A stretch of 64,000 bases of DNA, taken from Meconema thalassinum (taxonomy: Eukaryota; Arthropoda; Insecta; Orthoptera; Tettigoniidae). How positions within the stretch are numbered: the first letter of the stretch is position 1; each line of letters begins with the position of its first letter. The position numbers and the translations under genes are program-made. Shown here piece by piece: positions 11,297 to 21,679 of the stretch. The notes below the pieces were generated by a model. It was not told where the DNA came from and searched no databases. It saw nothing but the letters and a program-made list of their open reading frames with translations. The stretch covers positions 984,248,482-984,312,481 of the forward strand of contig OX336389.2 in NCBI GenBank assembly GCA_946902985.2. Direction: 5' to 3'.

Positions 11297-13261
11297 TCAG
11301 TCTTTCGACTGGTTTGATGCAGCTTTCCATGCTTCCCTGTCCTGAGTTAATCGTTTCATCTCTACATAGCTACCACACCCTACATCCGAGAAAATCTGTT
11401 TAACATATTCTAACCTTGGTCTACCCCTACTGTTCTCATCCTCGACCCTTCCTGCCATAACTAAGTTTGCTATTCCTGGGTGTCGTAATACGTGTCCTAC
11501 CAGCCTATCTCTTCTCTTCATTAGCAGTTGCCAGAAACATCTCTCCTCTCCCACTCGTCTTAATACCTCTTCATTCGTAACCCTGTCTACCCATCTGATC
11601 TTCATCATTCTCCTGTAACACCACACTTCAAACGCTTCAATTCTCTTATTTTCGGCTGCACCAATAGTCCAAGTTTCCATTCCATAGAGCGCCACGCTCC
11701 AGACAAAGTCTTTCAAAAATGACTTCCTAATACCTAAATATATATTCGATGTCAACAGATTCCTTTTCTGTAGAAATGCTTTCTTTGCCTGTGCTAACCC
11801 ACTTCTTATATCCTCTTTGCTTCGTCCATCCCTGGTTATTTTGCTTCCCGAGTAACAGAAGTCACCTACTTCCTTTAGCTGTTCACCTGACAATTCGACA
11901 TCCATAGGGGTAGCTGATTTATTTCGACTGCATTCCAATGTATTTGTTTTACATTTATTAATTTTCATCATGAATTCTTTCCACAAGACGGAGTCCATAC
12001 CATTCAAAAACTCATTCAAATCCTCTGGCGTGTCGGCCAAGATGACGATGTCATCAGAAAATCTCAGAGTTGAAATGATTTCTTCTTGAATCTTCACTCC
12101 CACTTTTTTCCCCCTCCAATTTCCTTCATTGCGTGTTCAATGTAAAGATTGAAAAGTATAGGTGGTAAGTTGCAGCCTTGCTTTACACCTTTCTGAAAAC
12201 CAGCTTCTCTCGCATGTCCATCAGCTCGAATGACTGCTGTCTGGTTTCTGTATAGATTGTAGATCACCCTCCTATCCCTGTACTTTATTCCAATTGTTTT
12301 CAAAATGTCGAACAATTTAGGCCAATCAAAGTTATCAAAAGCCTTTTCTAAGACTACAAATGCCATGAACGTTCTCTTATCTTTCCTTATTCTAGTTTCC
12401 AAAATCAGCCTAAGACATAGTATAGCTTCCCTTGTTCCTACGTTTCTCCTGAAGCCAAACTGGTCTTCACACAACTCTCTTTCTATCTGTCTATCCATCC
12501 TCTTGTAAATAATTCTAGTCAGGATCTTTGAAGCATGAGTGATCAAGTTGATAGTACTGTAATCTTCACATCTGTCAGCTCCTGTTTTCTTTGGTATAGG
12601 GATGATAACATTCTTCTTGAAATCAGAGGGTACCTCACCTGTCTCATAAATCCTACACACCAAGTGAAATAACATTGTCAGACCTTCATCACCTATGCAG
12701 CTTAGCAACTCAATCGGTATATCATCTATGCCTGGTGCTTTGTACCTGCTTGAGTCTTCCAATGCTCTTGTCAAATTCTGATCTCAATATTAAATCTCCT
12801 TTCTCATCCTCATCAATTTCCTCTTCCCTTTCCATTACATGATTCTCAATATCCTTTCCCTTATACAAACACTCTATGTAAGCTTTCCATCTCTCCACCT
12901 TTCCTTCCCTATCTGTTAGAGGTTTTCCATCTGAGTCCTTAATATTACAGCACTTAGACTTCCTTTCCCCGAAAGTACTCTTAATCCTTCGATGAGCTGT
13001 ATCTACCTTTCCTAATTGCAGACAATTTTCTATACCTGCACATTTCTCTTTCAACCATTCTTCTTTTTCTTCCTTGCACTTATTGATAACCTCATTTCTC
13101 AGACGTCTGTATTCAGCTTTTCCCCTTCCATCTCTTTCATTCTTGTGCTTCCGCCGTTCATCCATTAATTCTAGTATATCCTGAGTGATCCACGGTTTTC
13201 TGCCTATTCTTTCTTTCCTACCAATATTTTCTTCAGCGGATTTTGTTATTACATTCTTCAA
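11297..13261 (-). pseudogene. LINE reverse transcriptase and C-terminal domain
   Basis: Three overlapping frames (13261-12722, 12774-12094, 12103-11297) together give one reverse transcriptase, so at least two frameshifts are present. Visible are a basic N-terminal linker, the fingers block YKAPGIDDIPIELL, a palm region with VLEKAFDNFDW, GVKQGCNLPPILFNLY, and the catalytic motif as FSDD where FADD is usual. The C-terminal part has WCYRRMMKIRW and GRPRLEYVKQ. The enzyme would copy its own RNA at a nicked target; this copy cannot. Confidence 0.85.
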
Positions 13262-13292
13262 AAGTGCCCATTCCTCAGCAATTGTAGCTTGT

Positions 13293-14160
13293 TCAGGTTT
13301 TTTTCATTAGTCCTTCCCCTATACTCGCCTTGAATCGTTTGTTCACGTCCTTCTCTTTCAGTCTGTCTATTGTCCACCTTCTTGGCTTTTGACTTTTCTT
13401 CAATTTCATCAACTTAAGTCTGCATTTCATAACAACCAGACTGTGGCCAGAGTTTATGTCAGCACCGGGATATGTTTTGCAATCCAAAATCTACTTTCAA
13501 AATCTCTGCTTAACCATAATGAAGTCGATTTGGTAACGCCCTGTATCTCCTGGTCTCATTCATGTGTATATTCTCCTATTGTGGTTTTTGAATAAGGTGT
13601 TAGCTATGACCAACTTATGCCCGGTGCAGAATTTTATCAGCCTGCTTCCTCGATTATTCCTTTTACCTTATCCGAATTCTCCTACTATTTTCCCTTCTCT
13701 TCCTTTTCCTACCACAACATTCAGATCTCCCATTACTATAAAATTTTCATCACACTTGACATACCTCAAAACTTCACCTATTTCTTCGTAAACCTTTTCA
13801 ACATCTTCATCATCAGCTTGACTGGTAGGAATATAGACTTGTACCACTGTGGTGCACTTAGGTTTTGTGTTGATTTTTGCTACGATAATCCGTTCACTAC
13901 AGTAGGCTATATTGCTCATAGTATTCCACCCGCTGTCCCAATTTCCAGGTCAATATTAGAGCAACCCCTGCTTGGCCATTGTTTGATTTAGTGCTAATTA
14001 TCCTATAGTTAGTCTCCTGACCAAAAGTCCTGTTCTTCCTGCCAGTGCATTTCACTAATCCCAACCAAATCCAACTTCAACCTATCCATTTCCCTTTCTA
14101 AGTTTTCTAACCTTCCACTGCCTATCGGACTTCTAACATTCCACGCTCCGATCCGTAGAA
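13293..14160 (-). pseudogene. LINE endonuclease domain, broken
   Basis: Minus-strand blocks match an exonuclease-endonuclease-phosphatase fold: a GAWNV-like start near 14140, an ISEMHW block near 14050, VQVYIPTSQADDEDVEKVYE near 13830, and MGDLNVVVGKGREG near 13710. The C-terminal catalytic block, usually SDHNLV, reads SGHSLV (near 13450). Frame changes and stops separate the blocks. The family nicks target DNA for primed reverse transcription; catalytic changes and frame breaks mark this as inactive. Confidence 0.8.
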
Positions 14161-14403
14161 TGTCAGATGTTAGCTATGACCAACTCATGCTCGGTGCAGA
14201 ATTCCATCAGCCTGCTTCCTCGATCATATTGCGTACATTTTTTAAAAGTAATTTTTTTGAGAAATTGTAAATATTTATGAAATTAGAGTGCTATTCGTCA
14301 CTGTTAATGTGTATTCTCTTTCATTTGAATGCTCATTTGTCACGATTGGTCGCTTGTGAGCGCCGCAGGAGGGATCTATAGACTATTAGTGAAATAATAT
14401 ATA

Positions 14404-14984
14404 CTAGCGGACCCGTGCGAGAAATGTCGCATGTTCATAAACCACACTTTCCCCAATATTTTTATAATGAGAGTCTTAAGGAGAAAGGCTGATATGTTTT
14501 TATTTCAACCAAATGATTATAGAAAACTATTTAGATTTCAGTTAGAATTCCAAGTTCTACGTTCCCTAACTTAAGAAGGCAATCACTGAAAATTGGATCA
14601 TCATAACACTCACCAGTTATTCGATATTATGAAATTATACGATTTGAGTACTCATTCCGTCGATTTACTGTTTCTGAAATCCAAGCAAAATGATAAAAGA
14701 AAGGCCTCAGAATGTTAAAATGATATGAAACAGGCGTCACAGCGGCCAAAATGTGAAGTGGACTGCAATTATGGAGCGTATTTTCCTACAGCAACAGTAT
14801 CTGCAAATCGCACACTTTGTATATTTCTTTAAAAGTCTCTTTTAAAGAAATTATGTATGTTTATGTAAGTAGAGTGCAATTCGTCACTGCTAATGTCTAT
14901 TCTCTTTCATTTGAATGCTCATTTGACACGATCGGTGGCTTGTGAGCGCCGCAGGAGGGATCTATACTACTGAAATAATATATA
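14404..14984 (-). mobile_element. Helitron-like element H2, intact non-autonomous copy
   Basis: CTAG occupies 14404-14407 (3' end on the minus strand), followed inward by CGGACCCG and the hairpin region GCGAGAAATGTCGC, with one mismatch in the stem. The right end (GAAATAATATATA) abuts the CTAG of H3 at 14985 with nothing between. At about 580 bp it is the reference length for this family here. Confidence 0.8.
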
Positions 14985-15084
14985 CTAGCAGACCCGTGCG
15001 AGAAATCTCGCATGTTCATAAACCATACTTTCCCCAATAGGTTTATAATGAGAGGTTGTTATGTTTTTATTTCAGCCAAATGAT

Positions 15085-16250
15085 TACTGTCGACCAAAAT
15101 ATTATGCGCACTCGAGTTTGAAGGTTGTTTTTGAAGTAACCAATAGACCTACATAAAATCCGATAACATCATCATTTTCGTCGTTCTATTTTACGTTAGA
15201 TCATGTAGATTTGGAATTTTTAATTTATATTTTAATATTTTTTTATCGCAGTTGAGACACAAAAAGTGCCCGTTTTTAAGCGTGTTTCGACCATGCGTCA
15301 CATTTAAAAATTATTATCTCACAAACCCGTCATCAGATCGAATCCAAATTTTAACACAATATACAATGGAATGTTGTATAACTGGTTTATTAATTTAAAA
15401 ATTTTGTGTGTTCAAGAACGAAAGTTGTTATCATATTTGTAAGGGAACTTTTTCTCGGCTCGGGGTCGTTGGAAAATGTAGTTCTTGGTTGCGTTGTAAT
15501 CCTTATAGATCAAAAATGTATGCTGTATGACTGTGAAATACGTAAATTAATTCACTTATTTTATATCGGTTTGTATTTGTACGAGGAATTAAGCCATGGT
15601 TCACCACTAGCCGCTCTGGAAAATGCTGTACAGCGTTGCGTTGGAGCCCATCACTACCGAGCGAGGCGTGCCATGAAGCGTGATGAAGCCCACCTTGGCA
15701 ACGCTGTACAGCTTTCACCGGAGCGGCTAACTGGTGAACCATGTCTTAATTCCCCATACAAATACAAACCGATATAAAATAAGTGAATTAATTTACGTAT
15801 TTCACAGTCATACAGCATAACTTTTTGATCTATAAGGATTACAACGCAACCAAGAACTACATTTTCCAACGACCACGAGCCGAGAAAATGTTACCTTACA
15901 AAAATGATAACAACTTTCGTTCTTGAACACAGAAAATTTTGCAATTAATAAACCAGTTATACAACATTCCATTGTATATTGTGTTAAAATTTGGATTCGA
16001 TCTGATGACGGGTTTGTGAGATAATAATTCTTAAATGTGACGCATGGTTGAAACGCGCTTAAAAACGGGCACTTTTTGTGTTTCAACTGCGATAAAAATA
16101 TTAAATTATAAATTAAAAACTCCACCCTACATGAACTAAAGTAAAATAGAACGACGAAAATGATGATGTTACTGGATTTTATGTAGGTCTACTGGTTACT
16201 TCACAAACAACCTTCAAACTCGAGTACACATAATATTTTGGTCGACAGTA
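15085..16250. mobile_element. fold-back element with about 550-bp inverted arms
   Basis: The left arm (15087-about 15639) is the inverse of the right arm (about 15697-16248), separated by about 57 bp. The outer ends are CTGTCGACCAAAATATTAT and its inverse, each next to TA, which suggests a Tc1/mariner-type target duplication. Open frames inside are mirror images and not genes. A single-arm copy is at 30582-31132. Confidence 0.85.
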
Positions 16251-16271
16251 GGCCTATAGAATACTATTTAC

Positions 16272-16366
16272 ATAAGGATTACAACGCAACCAAGAACTAC
16301 ATTTTCCAACGACCACGAGCCGAGAAAAAGTTACCTTACAAAAATGATAACAACTTTCGTTCTTGA
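16272..16366. repeat. stray fragment of the fold-back element arm
   Basis: Nearly identical to 15832-15925 in the right arm (blocks ATAAGGATTACAACGCAACC and GATAACAACTTTCGTTCTTG). It lies 22 bp outside the element in the same orientation. Confidence 0.7.
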
Positions 16367-16492
16367 CGAGTGATGAGGTTCTACGTTCCCTAACATAAGG
16401 CAATCACTGAAAATTGGATCATCATAACATTCGCCGGTTATTCGATATTTATGAATTTATACGATTTTAGTACTCATTCCTTTGATTTACTG

Positions 16493-16746
16493 TCATGACC
16501 ATCAATGGTTTAAAAATATTGAGCTAGGTGGAGTTGGTGTTGCTTGGACATTCAGACTGTTATGATCTTTGGTTTTGCGTGTACTTACTCTTTTGTTATG
16601 TGTTACAATCATTCTCCATTTATACAAGTTGCTAATAAGACAAGATTCAAGTTCATGTAAGAGTTGCTATTTTCAATTCAATAGCAGGTGCGTGCATTTC
16701 CCATTGATTTACCGTTCCATATAATATAAAGTTACAATATGTACTG
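16493..16746. other. insert inside Helitron H3 flanked by TACTG
   Basis: Comparison with H2 shows extra sequence placed exactly after TTTACTG. TACTG occurs at 16488-16492 and 16742-16746, consistent with a 5-bp target duplication. I see no terminal repeats or coding sequence, so the type is unknown. Confidence 0.5.
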
Positions 16747-17468
16747 TTTCTGAAATCCATGCTAAACGACAAAGGAAATACTGCTCGAGTCTAAGCTGCG
16801 TGAACCTGAGAGGAATGTGCATCGCGGGCTATGAGGAACGGTATTGACGAGTGATGAGGTTTCTCGGTTCATGCGTAGTACAGACCCAAATACATTGGTC
16901 GGTGACTCACTGACTTATTCGAAACACCACACTGGTTTCAGAGAAGACCCTATGTTAGCAGTATTGGAATAGACGAGCATGTCAAGTAACACTGCGAGCT
17001 GTTGACAGGCCCTTCTCTTCTCGCCTGACCCTTCCCTGCTCTTTCTCCTCACCCCGCAAGTTCATAGAGCTTGGACTCGCACAGTACCTCAGGATGTTAT
17101 AATGACATGAAACAGGCGTCACAGCAGCCAAAATATGAAATGGACAGCAATTATGGAGCGTATTTCCCTACAGAAACATTATCTGCAAATCGCACACTTC
17201 GTACATATTTTTAAAAATTATTTTTTAAAGCAATTATAGTTATTTATTAAATTACAGTGCAATTTATCACTGCTAATGTCTATTCTCTTTCATTTGAATG
17301 CTCATTTGTCACGATCGGTCGCTTGTGAGCGCCGCAGGAGGGATCTATACTACTGAAATAATGATAATAGAACTTATTACCGGTATCTTTATTATTATTA
17401 TTATTATTTTGATTATTTGTTTTCCCAAATGATATTTCATTTCCTTACCATTCTTCTCTATTGATAGA

Positions 17469-17688
17469 GGGGGCGCGGTGGCTCAGCGGTCTAGCTGTAT
17501 GCCTCTCACCAAGGTGGTCCGGGTTCGATTCCCGGTCATTGCATGTGAGATTTTCGAAGTGAAATACCATGTTCTGTGGTTCGGATTCCACGTAAAAAGG
17601 AGGTCCCGTGGCTCATGATCTCGAGATTAACGGTCACGTTAAACTACAAGCTTCCTTCCTTCCTTCCTTCCTTCCTTCCTTCCTTCCT
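17469..17688 (+). repeat. SINE-F with TTCC tail and 12-bp TSD
   Basis: The tRNA-like head is GGCGCGGTGGCTCAGCGG with B box GGTTCGATTCCC. It is flanked by TCTATTGATAGA at 17457-17468 and 17689-17700. The element ends in a (TTCC)n array at 17651-17688, so the microsatellite appears to have grown from the SINE tail. Confidence 0.9.
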
Positions 17689-17700
17689 TCTATTGATAGA

Positions 17701-18380
17701 ATAGTATATTTGTCTTTGAAATGCGGATTTGCATGCCATACTCCCAGCCATTGCCACCGTATTGTCTTAAAATTCCGTTGTAGACTACAAGCAAGGTATA
17801 ATATATTTGTCTTAAATTACAATTAATTCTCGAAGTGAATATTCTCAACATTGCTAGAGACTACAGTTATTTACATTTGAATGTTTATGAATTATTACGT
17901 ACAGAATGCGATCAAAAGTTGATTAAACATTTTAAAATATCTTCACCAATGAATCCCGTCTCTTTAAACAAGGGTTGATATATGCTATGCTGATATTGGC
18001 TACTAAGAACTGTATTGCCAAGAACATCCAGGAAGGTGAATGTAATTAAGGATATGCAGACCAGGAAACGATATGAAAGCAATATCATTGTATGAAAATG
18101 TTGCATTGTGAACGGTACAGCCAGAGAAGCAAACTCTCTCTCAGACGCCGGGTAGAAGTACTCCGACAATAGAACAGTCACTTAACGTGTACAGTATGTA
18201 GTCAGACATTCCTTCACAAAACTAGATGCAGAATTGTGTGGGGTTATTCTCCGCTCTTCAAGTTTTTTTTTTAATTTTTAATTCTTGACCTTCTTATCTG
18301 GCCACATACAGTCTGTGCTAGATCAGGTGTGGCCAGAAATAATGCCATGAAAAACTGTTCAATCATCGCGAACTACCATA
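17701..18380. other. no feature recognised
   Basis: AT-rich spacer. A minus-strand open frame of 89 codons at 17912-18181 has no recognisable content. Confidence 0.4.
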
Positions 18381-18386
18381 GCAGTT

Positions 18387-18650
18387 CCCTGACGGAGCCG
18401 GGTTCGATTCCCGGCTCCGTCAGGGATTTTAGAAACTGACGTGAGGGCTGGAACGGGGTGCACTCATCCTCGTGAGGACAATTGAGTAGCTGTCTGACAG
18501 TGAGGCAGCGCCCTGATCATGAACACCAAGATTTACGGCCGAGGGGACCCGATACGCTGATCACGTGTCACCCCGATATCTGCAGGCCGAATCGCTTGGT
18601 AGGCCTAGGCACTTCGTGGGCTCTAGTGCAAGGGGTTATTATTTTTTATT
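18387..18650 (+). repeat. truncated SINE starting in a T-arm hairpin
   Basis: It begins with a perfect 16-bp stem and 7-base loop (18387-18425) whose centre is the tRNA B box GGGTTCGATTCCC. It continues with GAGGGCTGGAACGGGGTGCA, as in the B-type SINEs, then a tail I do not see elsewhere, ending in a T-rich run. The A box is absent. Confidence 0.55.
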
Positions 18651-18687
18651 ACCATAGCAATTAATTTCCTCTCCAATTTCTACACTA

Positions 18688-18689
18688 TA

Positions 18690-18749
<60 letters not shown>
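18688..18749. repeat. (ATT)n microsatellite
   Basis: About 20 uninterrupted ATT units. Confidence 0.95.
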
Positions 18750-18750
<1 letters not shown>

Positions 18751-19545
18751 TAAATTTATGCTTTTCAGGCGGTCAACACGGTTGTAGCCTACCCAATTAT
18801 TGCAATGGGTGTTATGCTCTAAACCTGCAACAATAATTACATGAGATTAATATATTCACTGGGATGAACAGTCATCCATTACCATGGCAACACTGAAGAA
18901 TGGCTTCTAACACGATAATAATAATAATAATAAATTACGAGCCTTACAGTAGTTGCATATGATGTGTAACATCTGACATAGAAGAAACCTCACGTGACAT
19001 TGTTGATACACCGGTATTTTATACTATTATTGGCACAAATATTAATCTATTGTAAAAGGGAGTGTTTTACAAATATTGTAGTTAATAATACGGAACTCAT
19101 TTTATTAGATGATTTGTAGCTTCGACCAGCACTAGCCTAAATAAAGAATACGATATGGATCAACTAGATTACCGGTAATAGACGCGACACCGCTCATAAC
19201 CTTAAATTCCTTATAAACAGGTCCTCTACATTCACAGACCAACAGGTAATTTCATATGGATTCTGTTAAAATGAGTCATATTGATATGATAAATATCGTT
19301 TAAAATTATAATCTGGTAGCAAAAATATCTACCCCGTTGGGGATTCGAACTCATGATGTCAACATTCACAGTCATAAGCACTAACCCCACGGCTATTCCG
19401 ACTACGCAAAGTTTGTGCACAAGATGGTGACTTATTTCCACGTTCTAATAATACTGCATTACGGAATTAAGTTTCATTTATATATTGCTTGTTTCGATAA
19501 TATTCCTGCGTGAAATTGAGTTTAAAATGCCTTATGAATAGGCCC

Positions 19546-20045
19546 GTCGCCTCCGTAGCGTAGCGGTCAGCATGGTTAGCTGCCGCCCCGGAGGTTCTGG
19601 GTTCGATTCCCGGCTCTGCCACGAAATTTGAAAAGTGGTATGAGGACTGGAACGGGGTATACTCAGCCTCTGGTGGTCCAAATGAGTAGAGGGGGGTTCG
19701 ATTCCCACCTCAGCCATCCTCGAAGTGGTTTTCCGTGGTGTCCCACTTCGTCTTCGGGCAAATGCCGGTATGGTACCTACTGTAAGGCCACGGCCGCCTC
19801 CTTCCCTCTTCATCGCCTATCCATCCCAATCTTCCATTCCTTCCCATCCCTCATGAGGCCCCTGTTCGCTTTGCAGGTGAGGCCGCCTGGGTGAAGTGCT
19901 GATCACACCTCCCCAGTTGTATCCCTCCCGACCAGATGTTCCAAGCTCCAGGACACTGCCCATAGAGGCGGTAGTGGTGAGTTCCCTCGCTGAGTCCGTG
20001 GGAACCACCAACCTAGAGGGTAAATTGACTAAATAAAAAAAAATT
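19546..20045 (+). repeat. SINE-B1 full-length copy with 9-bp TSD
   Basis: The head is GCCTCCGTAGCGTAGCGG and the B box GGGTTCGATTCCC. The body includes GGCCACGGCCGCCTCCTTCC, and the copy ends in an A-rich tail. AATAGGCCC flanks it at 19537-19545 and 20046-20054. The same site is uninterrupted in repeat R copy 2 (near 35391), which confirms both boundaries. Confidence 0.95.
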
Positions 20046-20450
20046 AATAGGCCCTCTTGTGAGTAAAGAGAATGTATTCAGTAATAGTTCATGAAGGCTT
20101 GCTCAATTCTCGTATAACCACAACGATTATATTATATTGATGACTGCATTACCGTTATGTGGGTTAATATTTGAATAGCCATTGTGCAGAAACATAATAC
20201 CGGCAATGCCGACTACTTACAATGTTTGATATTAAGGCATTTTACCATTTAAATACTGATACGAAGACTTCGAACATGTACCATGTGCTTTGTTTCAATC
20301 ACTTGACACCGGAGTTCGCATGATCGTTTTCCGTTCAGTATGTCATATACATACCACATGACCGAGAGTACGTCATGGTATCAATTTCAGACACCGCGCG
20401 CTCATTATTTCTCGTACCACTGCCAGCTGGGTCTTATCACTGCCCGCTGG

Positions 20451-20660
20451 ATCGATCGATCGATCGAGTGGGCAGTGCATACTTCCGTTTTCCACCACTG
20501 CCAGCTAGTACACTTCCATTCGATCGATCGATCGGGCAGTGCATACTTCTGTTTTCCACCACTGCCATCTAGTACACTTCCGTTCGATTGATCGAGCGGG
20601 CAGTGCATACTTCCGTTCGATCCACCACTGCCAGCTCGATCGTTCCAATCCACTTCCGTC
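20451..20660. repeat. 64-bp minisatellite with CGAT runs
   Basis: GGCAGTGCATACTTC recurs at 20471, 20535 and 20599, exactly 64 bp apart, each unit joined by runs of CGAT. The equivalent part of repeat R copy 2 (35780-35900) has a different unit arrangement. Confidence 0.8.
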
Positions 20661-20736
20661 CCCAATTTTCAAAATCACTTCCACAAAACTATCCAGCAAC
20701 CGAGTGGAAAGATATTACACACCAATATTATTATAA

Positions 20737-21045
20737 CTAGCTGACTCGTGCGAGAACTCTCGCATAATGGGTTGTGTGCGCCCCATGTGTACAGACTACC
20801 CGCCCGGCGCTAATGCTGTACGCGACAGTTCTTTCTGGGGCTATCGTTTTGTTTATTTGTTTAAAAGCACTTTATAAACAAATAAATATATTTCCGTTGA
20901 CTTTTCAAGTAGAGTTATGCAAGAATTTTTCTGTACTAGTGATATATTTGGAAGATTTTGGTGCAAACCACACCTTCTAACTCCCTCTGGTTTAGGAGCT
21001 TGAGTTTTGTGAAACATACACCTTAGCGTATTATATAATAAGATA
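20737..21045 (-). mobile_element. Helitron-like element, second subfamily (H6)
   Basis: CTAG at 20737-20740 on the minus-strand 3' side is followed inward by CTGACTCG and a hairpin (TGCGAGAACTCTCGCA). The body (GGGGCTATCGTTTTG, then TTTGGAAGATTTTGG) matches 58190-58320. The 5' end near 21045 is not certain. Confidence 0.6.
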
Positions 21046-21075
21046 AGATAATACAATTATTTGTGCCAGTTTTCT

Positions 21076-21420
21076 TTGACTCACGTCTGCCTCGTTGCGC
21101 GGTGACTAGCATTTTTGGTTGTCACCTAGGAGTTCCGGGTTTGATTCCCGGCTCTGCCAAGACATTTAATTTTGGTCTGAGGCCTGGAACGGGGTACACT
21201 CAGCCTCATGAGGCAAACCTGAGAAGAGGCGGGTTCGATTCCTATCTCAGCTATCCTGGAAGTTGTTTTCCGTAGTTTACCCGCTTCTGCTTCAGGCAAA
21301 TGCCGGGATGGTACCTAACATAATGCCACGGCCGCTTCCTACCCAACTCCTGCTTCAATTGCAAATACACACACTAGTATAGACATCACTGTGACACAGG
21401 TTATCGGAATGTCTACTTAG
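21076..21420 (+). repeat. SINE-B2 copy
   Basis: Head near GCGCGGTGACTAGCATTTTT, B box GGGTTTGATTCCCGGC, the block GGCCTGGAACGGGGTACACT, and the CACACACTAGTATAGACATC region. The tail after TTATCGGAATG is cut short. Confidence 0.8.
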
Positions 21421-21430
21421 AGTAGAAGTG

Positions 21431-21674
21431 GTATATATAATTGTGTGGCCTCCTGAGAGGCCGAGTGCAGGTCTTTCTAATTGACGCCCGTGGGCGACCC
21501 GCTCGTCGTAATGAGGATGAGGTTGTGATGAAGACAGCACATACACCCAGTCCCCGAGCCACGGGAATTAACCCCAAGAGATTAAAATCCCTAATGGTAC
21601 GGCCAGGAATCGAACCCGGGACACGGTGGACCAAAGCCTAGCGCGCTAACCATTTAGCCACGGAGCCGGACAAT
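21431..21674 (-). repeat. SINE-H copy
   Basis: The tRNA-like head is at the right: on the minus strand GGCTCCGTGGCTAAATGG then GGGTTCGATTCC. TAGAAGTGG at about 21422-21430 and 21675-21683 may be its target duplication. It lies between a plus and a minus SINE-B2. Confidence 0.7.
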
Positions 21675-21679
21675 AGAAG

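Larger units (their letters stand above)
11264..14228 (-). mobile_element. non-LTR retrotransposon (LINE), RTE-like, dead
   Basis: Reading on the minus strand, the 5' side (near 14160) carries an apurinic-type endonuclease and the remainder a reverse transcriptase. The 3' end is a short CAA-rich tail at 11264-11290. The low-complexity tail and short 3' UTR fit RTE-like elements, but the clade call is tentative. Copies of the same 3' end occur at 31280-31880 and 52112-52596. It interrupts Helitron H1. A 60-bp internal segment is repeated at the 5' end (14168-14227). Confidence 0.85.
11000..14403 (-). mobile_element. Helitron-like element H1, interrupted by a LINE
   Basis: On the minus strand its 3' end is CTAG (plus 11000-11003), preceded by GGTCCG and a short hairpin region, here with a mismatch in the stem. 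The 5' end lies at 14403, next to the CTAG of H2. The family body has the blocks AAACCACACTTTCCCCAATA and GAGCGCCGCAGGAGGGATCT. It is non-autonomous: no Rep/helicase gene is visible. The LINE at 11264-14228 splits it and replaced about 30 bp of body that H2 retains. Confidence 0.75.
14985..17364 (-). mobile_element. Helitron-like element H3 carrying nested insertions
   Basis: CTAG at 14985-14988 is followed by the perfect hairpin TGCGAGAAATCTCGCA. The 5' end on the minus strand is TCATTATTTCAG (plus 17353-17364), next to an A. Inside are a 1.17-kb fold-back element (15085-16250), a stray piece of that element (16272-16366), an insert flanked by TACTG (16493-16746), and extra sequence between about 16776 and 17088. 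The rest matches H2 block by block. Confidence 0.75.
18932..20725. repeat. unclassified repeat R, copy 1
   Basis: Closely matches 33286-35996 along its whole length apart from insertions. Without its SINE (19546-20045) it is about 1.29 kb. It starts AAATTACGAGCC and ends about GGAAAGATATTACACACCAA. Inside it is a minus-strand tRNA-like segment (B-box inverse GGGGATTCGAACTC near 19337) and a CGAT-rich minisatellite. I see no coding frame or terminal inverted repeat. It carries the empty site (19196/19197) for the Helitron pair in copy 2. Confidence 0.85.

Noticed and set aside
15406..15777. 123-codon open frame inside the fold-back element
   Set aside because: It mirrors frames on the other strand because of the inverted arms and has no protein-like content.
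19320..19420. genuine tRNA gene
   Set aside because: Only a B box and a loose A-box region are present and no acceptor stem pairs. It occurs in both copies of repeat R.
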